Assembly (NCBI RefSeq): GCF_002214465.1
Contig: NZ_CP015101.1
Span: forward strand, 937,013-1,001,012
Direction: 5' to 3'
Length of the DNA stretch: 64,000 nucleotides
From: Thermococcus barossii
GTDB lineage: Archaea; Methanobacteriota_B; Thermococci; Thermococcales; Thermococcaceae
A program made the translations under genes and the position numbers. The notes under the pieces were generated by a model that was not told the origin of the DNA, did no database searches, and saw only the letters and a program-made list of their open reading frames with translations. Positions 22,154 through 28,512 of this stretch are shown one piece after another (within the stretch, counting starts at the first letter, position 1; every line of letters begins with the position of its first letter).

Positions 22154-22429
22154 ATGGCAGAGGAGCATGTCGTCTACATCGGAAAGAAGCCGGTTATGAA
22201 CTACGTCCTCGCCGTGATAACCCAGTTCAACGAGGGCGCCAAGGAGGTCAGCGTTAAGGCTCGCGGTAGGGCCATCAGCAGGGCCGTCGACGTCGCCGAG
22301 ATCGTCAGGAACAGGTTCCTCCCAGAGGTCAGGGTCAAGGAGATCAAGATCGGTACCGAGGAGCTCCCGACTGCCGATGGCAGGACCGCCAACACCTCGA
22401 CCATCGAGATCATCCTCGAGAAGCCGTGA
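22154..22429 (+). CDS. albA: DNA/RNA-binding chromatin protein Alba
   Basis: 91 residues from ATG 22154, with GGAGGTG 6 nt upstream; the in-frame GTG at 22145 overlaps that site. The Alba fold is evident: [20 protein letters not shown] with the lysine pair of the DNA-binding loop, [23 protein letters not shown] and a beta-hairpin [28 protein letters not shown]. Alba dimers coat DNA and RNA, and binding is modulated by lysine acetylation in some species. A T-rich terminator (CTTCCTTTCCTTTTACTC) follows. Confidence 0.97.
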
Positions 22430-22539
22430 ATTTAGCTTCCTTTCCTTTTACTCTCACGCCCTTCTGATGACTTCAAGCAGGCTTGAAGCTGTGAAAAGCT
22501 TTAATACGTCCGTGCCCTATTCTTCCCAGGTGGCGCCTC

Positions 22540-23196
22540 TTGGACTATGAAACGATAGACATCCACGACGAGAGGGCGAAGGAGCTTGCTCAGATCCTGA
22601 TGAATGAAAAAGCGATAACCATCCTCCACTTGGTGGAAGACCGGGCGCTCTCTATAAGCGAGATATCGCGTGAACTGAACCTTCCGATTTCCACCGTCTC
22701 ATACCACATAGACAAGATGCTAAAAGTTGGTCTCATCGAGGTGGCTGGAAAGAAGTACGGGAAGAGACTCCAGGAGGTCAAGCTTTATCGAGCTTCCAAT
22801 AGGCCCATCCTCCTGCTTCCAAGGAAAAGCGTCGCCAAGGTGAAGAAGAAGGCCGTGCTGGGCTTTGAGAGACTCCACGTCATAAGCCTGGCCATAGCAG
22901 GATTGATCTCGGCGGGAGTTTACGCGGTCTCAAACCGTATGCTGACGCCAATGGTGGAAACCGGGACCAACGTATCCTATGAGCTGGACAACGTAACGGT
23001 GATGTCAACGCCGGAAAAGGCCCTTGTGCCGATGGCCACCAACACGAGTACCGGCGCGGTGTTTCAGACAACGACTTCGGCAACCCCCTCCGCCGCTCCA
23101 ACCGCGTGGAATTCGGCTACCCCTGCAATTCTTGCCGTTGTGGCGTTCGTCTTAACGTTTCTCCTCGTTTCGTATCTCCTGAGACGCCGCACTTGA
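22540..23196 (+). CDS. Membrane-bound winged-helix regulator (ArsR-like)
   Basis: 218 residues from TTG 22540, with AGGTGG upstream; a TATA (GCTTTAATACG) lies at about 22498-22508. Residues 10-95 form an ArsR-type winged helix (ISEISRELNLPISTVSYHIDKMLKVGLIEV, read as the HTH ISEISRELNLPISTVSYHI, and the wing KYGKRLQEVKLYRAS). A membrane helix (LHVISLAIAGLISAGVYAV) follows at about 115-133, then a Thr/Ser/Ala-rich loop with two N-x-S/T sequons, and a second helix (PAILAVVAFVLTFLLVSYLL) ending RRRT. The HTH is cytoplasmic and the loop outside. This is a one-component transmembrane regulator; its signal is unknown. Confidence 0.8.
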   Translation: MDYETIDIHDERAKELAQILMNEKAITILHLVEDRALSISEISRELNLPISTVSYHIDKMLKVGLIEVAGKKYGKRLQEVKLYRASNRPILLLPRKSVAKVKKKAVLGFERLHVISLAIAGLISAGVYAVSNRMLTPMVETGTNVSYELDNVTVMSTPEKALVPMATNTSTGAVFQTTTSATPSAAPTAWNSATPAILAVVAFVLTFLLVSYLLRRRT

Positions 23197-23200
23197 AGAA

Positions 23201-23212
23201 AGCTTTTTAAGT
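23201..23212 (+). promoter_or_regulatory. Promoter of the CBS/zinc-ribbon gene
   Basis: AGCTTTTTAAG is a plausible TATA about 35-45 nt before ATG 23247. CAACC-CCC-GGTTG follows near the transcription start. Confidence 0.45.
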
Positions 23213-23246
23213 TTCTCTCCCAACCCCCGGTTGGCGAGGTGATAAA

Positions 23247-23780
23247 ATGGCACCTAGGATAGCCGTGGGACAAGTGGTTAAGAGAAAGGCAGTCATCGTC
23301 AAGCCGGACGACACCGTCCACAGGGTCGCCAGGATTCTCTCAAAGAACAAGGTGGGAAGCGCGGTTGTTGTTAAAGACGACGAAATCGTTGGAATAATAA
23401 CCGACCGCGACATACTCGACAAGGTCGTTGCGAAGGGGAGAGATCCCAAGACCGTCAAGGTCGAGGAGGTTATGACGAAGAACCCGATAACCATCGAGGA
23501 CGACTATGAGGTTCAGGACGCGATTGACAAGATGATGGACAAGGGTATAAGAAGACTCCTCGTTACCAGGCTCGGAAGGCCGATAGGCTTCGTCACCGCC
23601 GCGGACCTTCTCGCTGCGCTCAACACGTACTCCGGTGGGAGCGAGGAGGAGACCAGCGAAGAAACGGAGGTCTACGGCATCTGCGAACTCTGCGGCCAGT
23701 ACGGTCCCCTCTACAAGGTCTACATCGAGGGCGGCGAGAAGTGGATCTGTGAGAGCTGCAAGGACAGCCTCAACCTCTGA
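23247..23780 (+). CDS. CBS-domain pair with C-terminal zinc ribbon
   Basis: 177 residues; GGTGAT upstream of ATG. Two tandem CBS motifs fill residues 8-130 (VKPDDTVHRVARILSKNKVGSAVVV with IVGIITDRDILDKV, then TIEDDYEVQDAIDKMMDKGIRRLLV with IGFVTAADLLAAL). After an acidic linker GGSEEETSEETEV comes a rubredoxin-like zinc ribbon, C-x2-C ... C-x2-C (CELCGQ and CESCKD). CBS pairs bind adenosine nucleotides and sense energy state. The ribbon may bind nucleic acid or protein. The end overlaps the THEP1 gene by 11 bp. Confidence 0.9.
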   Translation: MAPRIAVGQVVKRKAVIVKPDDTVHRVARILSKNKVGSAVVVKDDEIVGIITDRDILDKVVAKGRDPKTVKVEEVMTKNPITIEDDYEVQDAIDKMMDKGIRRLLVTRLGRPIGFVTAADLLAALNTYSGGSEEETSEETEVYGICELCGQYGPLYKVYIEGGEKWICESCKDSLNL

Positions 23781-24312
23781 CTCCCTTCAGTTCTTTCATA
23801 ACTTCATCGAGCACCTCAGCGAAGGCCCTGTTCCTGTTCTCGACACTCAGCGTGTAGAGCTTTCCAAGGGGACGGAATTTATCGGCCATCTTCCTGTGGA
23901 CGACCGCCAACAGCGGTTTCTCGGACTTCAGAACCTCGCCGATGACCCTAACAAACTCGTCGCTCTTGTACTCCATCGGGCCGATCTCATCTATGACTAT
24001 TAGGTCAGCCTCAACAAGGGCGCGCCTTATCGCCGAAACGCCGACCCGCTCAAGCTCATCAACGTGGACGACGTACTTCCCTAAGGGAACACCTGGGAGG
24101 TGCGAGGTCCCTCTAACGCTGGCCAGGGTTCCCTCCTCTCCGGTGTCGAGGGCAGTAATCCTGAAGCCCACCCTCCTTCCACCCCTCCGCACCTCTCTTG
24201 TGATCATTCCACCGACGAGGTAGCCCCAGCGGTCGGCTTCCCTCGCGACCCTCTCCACCAGCGTCGTCTTCCCGACTCCCGCCGGGCCGGTAACGAATAT
24301 CCTCAGCACCAT
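23770..24312 (-). CDS. THEP1-family nucleoside-triphosphatase
   Basis: 180 residues from ATG 24312 preceded by GGTTGA. P-loop VTGPAGVGKTTLVERV near residues 6-18; switch and Walker B LIVIDEIGPMEYKS; GGMITREVRRGGRRVGF; and VVHRKMADKF complete the THEP1/Hydrolase fold. It hydrolyses NTPs in vitro in characterised members; physiological role uncertain. It is divergent from mtnA across a 55-bp region with TATA-like elements for both directions. Confidence 0.9.
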   Translation of the reverse strand: MVLRIFVTGPAGVGKTTLVERVAREADRWGYLVGGMITREVRRGGRRVGFRITALDTGEEGTLASVRGTSHLPGVPLGKYVVHVDELERVGVSAIRRALVEADLIVIDEIGPMEYKSDEFVRVIGEVLKSEKPLLAVVHRKMADKFRPLGKLYTLSVENRNRAFAEVLDEVMKELKGVRG

Positions 24313-24367
24313 TTCAACCACCGAAGGAGATTTAAGCTCCTCCCTTAAACCCTTTGGGGTGGTGGCT

Positions 24368-25438
24368 GTGGAGATGAGGTATAAGGCCGAGGAACTCACG
24401 AGGCTCCCCAGGAGTGTGCGCTATGAGCGCGGGAAGGTCATCATGATAGACCAGACCCTTCTGCCAAGGGAGTTTCGCATGATTGAGCTGAGAACCGTCG
24501 ATGAAGTTGCCGATGCAATAATCACCATGAAGGTCCGCGGCGCTCCTGCCATAGGTGCGGCAGCAGCCTTCGGCCTGGCCCTCTACGCCGACACTTCAAA
24601 AGCCAAAACCAAGGATGAGTTCATGGATGGATTTTACCGGGCGTACGACAGGCTTAAGAACACCCGGCCAACCGCTGTGAACCTCTTCTGGGCGCTCAAC
24701 AGGGTGAAGAAGCTCGTCGAGGAGCACCTTGAAGACCCACTCGACGAGATTAAGCGCATGATTGTCGCCGAGGCGCAGAGGATAGCGGACGAGGACGTCG
24801 AGGCCAACCTCAGGATGGGCCACTACGGTGCCGAGGCCCTTCCCGAGGGCAACGTCCTGACCCACTGCAACGCTGGCAGCTTGGCAACGGTCCAGCTCGG
24901 AACGGTTGGAGCCGTCCTGAGGGTAATGCACAGGGACGGAACGCTGAAGCTCCTCTGGGTGGACGAGACGAGGCCCGTCCTCCAGGGCGCGAGGCTTTCC
25001 GCGTGGGAGTACCACTACGATGGCATACCGCTTAAGCTCATAGCCGACAACATGGCCGGCTTTGTCATGCAGCAGGGGAAGGTCGATGCTATCATCATCG
25101 GCGCCGACAGGATAGTGGCCAACGGCGACTTCGCCAACAAGATAGGAACCTACACCCTCGCGGTTCTCGCCAAGGAGCATGGGATACCGTTCTTCACCGT
25201 TGCACCGCTCTCGACGATAGACATGAGCCTGAAGAGCGGGAAGGAGATACCCCTCGAAGAAAGGAAGCCCGAGGAAGTTCTCACCTGCGGTGGCTGCAGA
25301 ATTGCGCCCGACGTTGACGTCTACAACCCTGCCTTCGACGTGACTCCACATAAGTACCTCACGGGGATAATAACCGATAGAGGCATCGTTTACCCGCCCT
25401 TTGAGAGGAACTTGAAGAGGCTCTTTAGGAAGGAGTGA
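24368..25438 (+). CDS. mtnA: S-methyl-5-thioribose-1-phosphate isomerase
   Basis: 356 residues from GTG 24368 (MEMRYKAEEL), preceded by GGGGTGGTG at 7 nt. Starts at 24359 and 24374 are also possible. Aldose-ketose isomerase motifs: VRGAPAIGAAAAFGLAL, LTHCNAGSLATVQLGTVGA (substrate cysteine), DETRPVLQGARLSAWE, the catalytic Asp in IIGADRIVANGDFANKIGTYTL, and VAPLSTID. The enzyme is in methionine salvage; the related eIF2B-like ribose-1,5-bisphosphate isomerases have different motifs. The C-terminal PPFERNLKRLF is usual. Confidence 0.93.
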   Translation: MEMRYKAEELTRLPRSVRYERGKVIMIDQTLLPREFRMIELRTVDEVADAIITMKVRGAPAIGAAAAFGLALYADTSKAKTKDEFMDGFYRAYDRLKNTRPTAVNLFWALNRVKKLVEEHLEDPLDEIKRMIVAEAQRIADEDVEANLRMGHYGAEALPEGNVLTHCNAGSLATVQLGTVGAVLRVMHRDGTLKLLWVDETRPVLQGARLSAWEYHYDGIPLKLIADNMAGFVMQQGKVDAIIIGADRIVANGDFANKIGTYTLAVLAKEHGIPFFTVAPLSTIDMSLKSGKEIPLEERKPEEVLTCGGCRIAPDVDVYNPAFDVTPHKYLTGIITDRGIVYPPFERNLKRLFRKE

Positions 25439-25683
25439 ACTCCTTTCTTTTCTCCTTCAACAACCTCCTCAACAAACACACCCTTTATCTCGCCAATCTC
25501 TTCCTCCAAAGCGGGGAGGAGCAGGCCCAAGAGCTCCAAAGGCTCAAGGCAATTGCAGTCGGTGGAATACTCGAAAGGTTCTCCGGAAAGCTCGACCCGG
25601 AGTGATACTCCCTCATCAGTTTTCAGTACTTCAAATGGAAACGTGCCGTTTTCTGCAACCACCTTGCCTTTAACGAGCATCAT
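25390..25683 (-). CDS. Small conserved protein of unknown function
   Basis: 97 residues from ATG 25683 (or 25680). A minus-strand TATA, CCTTTAATC near 25708, suggests a very short leader. Beta-strands VKGKVVAENGTFPFEVL and SLRVELSGEPFEYST lead to CNCLEP, an acidic Leu-rich helix LLPALEEEIGEIKGVF and a basic Lys/Phe helix. One Cys-x-Cys pair is visible. The 3' end converges 49 bp into mtnA, so mtnA constrains that region. No function recognised. Confidence 0.55.
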   Translation of the reverse strand: MMLVKGKVVAENGTFPFEVLKTDEGVSLRVELSGEPFEYSTDCNCLEPLELLGLLLPALEEEIGEIKGVFVEEVVEGEKKGVHSFLKSLFKFLSKGG

Positions 25684-25723
25684 CTGCTAAATTGAGTCCC
25701 CAGATTAAAGGATTTCTTAATCG

Positions 25724-25753
25724 GGAGGTTTTAAACCGGTGGTTAAACCCTCC
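25724..25753. promoter_or_regulatory. Imperfect 30-bp inverted repeat upstream of the alcohol dehydrogenase promoter
   Basis: GGAGGTTTTAAACC, GGT, GGTTAAACCCTCC: the arms pair with one mismatch and one inserted base. It sits just upstream of a TATA-like TGTTAAAAGCC (25758-25768). Each arm also contains a near-palindromic TTTAAA/TTAA, which could be a second TATA. Confidence 0.5.
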
Positions 25754-25798
25754 GAGAATGTTAAAAGCCTTCGGGCATAGGTTTCCTTGGTGGTGCTC

Positions 25799-26935
25799 AT
25801 GTTCTGGCTGAAAACCAAAATCATCGAGGGTGAGGGAAGCCTGCGAAGGCTCTCAAAGGAGGCCAGAGGGTACGAGCGCGTTCTCATACTCTCTTCACGC
25901 TCGATGAAGAGGCACGGCTTCCTGAAGGAGGCCGAGGACTACGTAAGAGGGGTCGGGGCGGAGGTCTTTTCGATAGCTGGACTTCCAGCGGAGCCGAGCG
26001 TTGAGGTCATAGAGGAGTTCCTTCCGAAGGTGAAGGATTTCGAGCCCGATCTGCTGATAGCCCTCGGCGGCGGAAGCGTGATAGACACGACCAAAGCGTT
26101 GAAGGTCTTCTACGACGCTCCCGAGCTGAACTTTGAGGAGATAGCCTTCATAGATCGCTTTTCAAAGCCCAAGCCCGTTCCCAAGCTCAGAACAAAGCTC
26201 ATAGCGATTCCCTCGACGAGTGGAGCTGGAAGCGAGGTATCCGGGGCGAGCGTCCTGAAGAAGGGCGACGTTAAGTACAACATCGTGACCCCGGAGATAG
26301 CGCCCGACGTTGCCATACTTGACCCGCGACTGCCGAGGACTATGCCGGCAGAGGTGGCACGCAATTCCGGCCTTGACGTCCTCGTTCATGGAATAGAAGC
26401 CTACACGACAAAGGTGGCGAATCCATTCAGCGACGCCATGGCGATTAAGGCGATAAAGACCGTCTATAAGTGGCTGCCGCTCTCGGTGAAGGGCGATGAC
26501 GAGGCAAGGGCGAGGGTTCACTACGCAGCAACGATGGCAGGTATAGCGTTTCTCAACGCACGCCTCGGTCTTTGTCATGCCATGAGCCACAAGGCGGCGT
26601 GGATTGGCCCGCATGGACTCCTCAACGCGATATTCCTGCCCTACGTCATGGAGTTCAACATGGAGCGCAGTGATTATGCAAGGAAACGCTACGCGGAGAT
26701 AGCGAGGGAGCTTGGCTTCTCGACGGCCAAAGACCTCGTGGAGGTAGTACGGGAGCTCAACGGGATGCTCGGTGTCCCGGAGCTGGGTGAACTGGTGGAC
26801 GATGAAACTTTCGTGAGCCGGGTCGAGGAGATGGCCGAGAAGGCCTACCGCGACGGGCTCGTTGCCTTCAACCCCGTCGAGCCAAAGCAGGAGGAGATAC
26901 GGGAGCTCTACCTGAGGGCCTACAGGGGAGAATAA
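25799..26935 (+). CDS. Iron-containing alcohol dehydrogenase
   Basis: 378 residues from ATG 25799, with GGTGGTG upstream. Cofactor motif GGGSVIDTTKAL lies near residues 90-101, PSTSGAGSEVSG follows, and metal ligands are probably D193, H197, H260 and H272 in GLDVLVHGIEAY, LCHAMSH and GPHG. Group III alcohol dehydrogenases oxidise or reduce primary alcohols and aldehydes with NAD(P)H and an iron ion. In Thermococcales such enzymes help dispose of aldehydes from amino acid fermentation. The promoter region carries a near-perfect inverted repeat. Confidence 0.92.
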   Translation: MFWLKTKIIEGEGSLRRLSKEARGYERVLILSSRSMKRHGFLKEAEDYVRGVGAEVFSIAGLPAEPSVEVIEEFLPKVKDFEPDLLIALGGGSVIDTTKALKVFYDAPELNFEEIAFIDRFSKPKPVPKLRTKLIAIPSTSGAGSEVSGASVLKKGDVKYNIVTPEIAPDVAILDPRLPRTMPAEVARNSGLDVLVHGIEAYTTKVANPFSDAMAIKAIKTVYKWLPLSVKGDDEARARVHYAATMAGIAFLNARLGLCHAMSHKAAWIGPHGLLNAIFLPYVMEFNMERSDYARKRYAEIARELGFSTAKDLVEVVRELNGMLGVPELGELVDDETFVSRVEEMAEKAYRDGLVAFNPVEPKQEEIRELYLRAYRGE

Positions 26936-26948
26936 AAGGGAAAAAGAA

Positions 26949-28427
26949 TCAGCCAACGGTTATCTCCTTTTCTCCACCGTTTTCAACCTCGTGTATCTTC
27001 CCGCCCTTCATGACCTCGACGATGGCAAGGCTCAGAAGGGCGAGGAAGAGGTAGACGAGCGCCGAAGTGCCGAAAAGCACCTCGTAGGCCTTCTCCGTCG
27101 GTATCTTTATCGGCACCGGCACCCCGGGAATGTGCACGAGTATGTAGTAGGTGCTCATGACGGTTCCCGCTATGGCCGGCCCCCAGGTGGAGCCGAAGTT
27201 TCTGAACAGGCTGTTCGCTCCGGTCGCCACTCCCATGACCCTCGGCGGGACCGAGAACACCAGCACGTTGATGAAGGAGACGTTCATCAGGGTTATTCCG
27301 GCCCCAACGACCGTTATGAGGGCCACGAACTGGGTGAGGGATAGCTGCGTGGCGTACTGGGAGAGCAACGCCAGACCGGCGCTTGCCGTCAGGGCACCGG
27401 TTACCGCGAGGGGCTTTGCGCCCACCCGGGGCATCAGTTTGCCGGCGAGCGGCGCTATGACCAGCATAACGCCGGCCATGGGAGTCATGAGCAGGCCGCT
27501 TTCGAGTATGGTCTTGCCGAAGCCGTAGGGCGGCTTCATCTGAAAGATGTAGGTGTTAGCTTGGCTCATCATCGAGATTCCAAAGGCCGCGAACATTATG
27601 CCGAGGTTCACTATCGCTGGGTTCCGGGAGGATATTATGTCGAGCGGAATCAACGGATTGTCCGCCCGCTTCTCCCAGAGGTAGAGGAGGACGACCCCAA
27701 CAATGGACACCCCGAAGAGCGCAAGCGTCTGCCCCGCCTGCCAGCCAACGTTCGGGGCGCGCGTAACGGCAACCAGGGCGGGAACAACAGCCCAGACCAG
27801 GAAGAGTGCACCAGGCCAGTCGAGCTTTCCGGGGTTCACGTAGCGGCTCTCGCGGAGGATTCTCCACGCAAGGATGAACATGATGACAGCAAACGGTGCC
27901 GCCGAGTGGTATGTCCAGCGCCAGCCGAAGTTCTGGGTTACGTACGCGCCAAGGGGAAGAGCGATAACCATACCGACACCGAACATCGCGCTTATCATTC
28001 CCTGAACCTGGGGCACCATCTCGGGCGGGAACTCCTCGCGGACGAGGCTGAAGGCGAGCGGGAATATTGCCATGCCGAGGCCCTGGATTGCCCTGCTGAA
28101 GAGGAGCCACTCGAAGCTCGGCGCAAAGCCGTTGAGTATAACCCCGAGCGTGTAGAAGCCCAGAGCGACGAGGAAAATCTTCTTCTTGCCGTACATATCC
28201 CCGAGCTTGCCGAGGATTGCCGCGCTCACAGTCCCGACGAGGAGGTATATCGTCAGCACCCAGCTTACGTCGTTGGGGTTTATTCCGAACTCCTTCTGTA
28301 TCGTCGGCAGTGCGGGGGTCAGCATCGCCTCCGTGTACATGACGAGAAGCGGCAGGATAACGACCACCAGCATCGCCCGCTTTGCATAGGCCATATCGTA
28401 GGTCTCGGTATTCCTCGTGACCTCCAC
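26949..28427 (-). CDS. MFS drug/proton antiporter, DHA2 (14-helix) type
   Basis: 492 residues from GTG 28427, with GGTGATA 5 nt upstream. Motif A-like LGKLGDMYGKKKIF follows helix 2; PTIQKEFGINPNDVSWVLTIYLL and SRAIQGLGMAIFPLAFSLVR are family blocks; about 14 membrane helices with a hydrophilic central loop NPGKLDWPGAL are present. This resembles EmrB/QacA multidrug exporters. The promoter contains a 22-bp near-palindrome between TATA and start, so expression is probably repressed and induced by substrate. No repressor gene is adjacent. Confidence 0.92.
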   Translation of the reverse strand: MEVTRNTETYDMAYAKRAMLVVVILPLLVMYTEAMLTPALPTIQKEFGINPNDVSWVLTIYLLVGTVSAAILGKLGDMYGKKKIFLVALGFYTLGVILNGFAPSFEWLLFSRAIQGLGMAIFPLAFSLVREEFPPEMVPQVQGMISAMFGVGMVIALPLGAYVTQNFGWRWTYHSAAPFAVIMFILAWRILRESRYVNPGKLDWPGALFLVWAVVPALVAVTRAPNVGWQAGQTLALFGVSIVGVVLLYLWEKRADNPLIPLDIISSRNPAIVNLGIMFAAFGISMMSQANTYIFQMKPPYGFGKTILESGLLMTPMAGVMLVIAPLAGKLMPRVGAKPLAVTGALTASAGLALLSQYATQLSLTQFVALITVVGAGITLMNVSFINVLVFSVPPRVMGVATGANSLFRNFGSTWGPAIAGTVMSTYYILVHIPGVPVPIKIPTEKAYEVLFGTSALVYLFLALLSLAIVEVMKGGKIHEVENGGEKEITVG

Positions 28428-28437
28428 TTTTTATCAC

Positions 28438-28459
28438 CGATGTATCGGACGATATATCG
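28438..28459. promoter_or_regulatory. Operator of the MFS exporter (two CGAT-N2-ATCG decamers)
   Basis: CGATGTATCG-GA-CGATATATCG: two nearly identical 10-bp palindromes side by side, together an 18/22 palindrome. It begins directly after the minus-strand TATA (TTTATAAA, 28459-28467) and covers the transcription start, the classic repressor position. Confidence 0.75.
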
Positions 28460-28484
28460 TTTATAAATCTAACGGTGGTTGGGC

Positions 28485-28494
28485 TTATAAACCA
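28485..28494 (+). promoter_or_regulatory. TATA element of the helicase gene
   Basis: GCTTATAAAC lies 20-28 nt upstream of ATG 28513 with no ribosome site between, which predicts a leaderless mRNA. Confidence 0.5.
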
Positions 28495-28512
28495 CGTACC
28501 CCATTTTTCACC

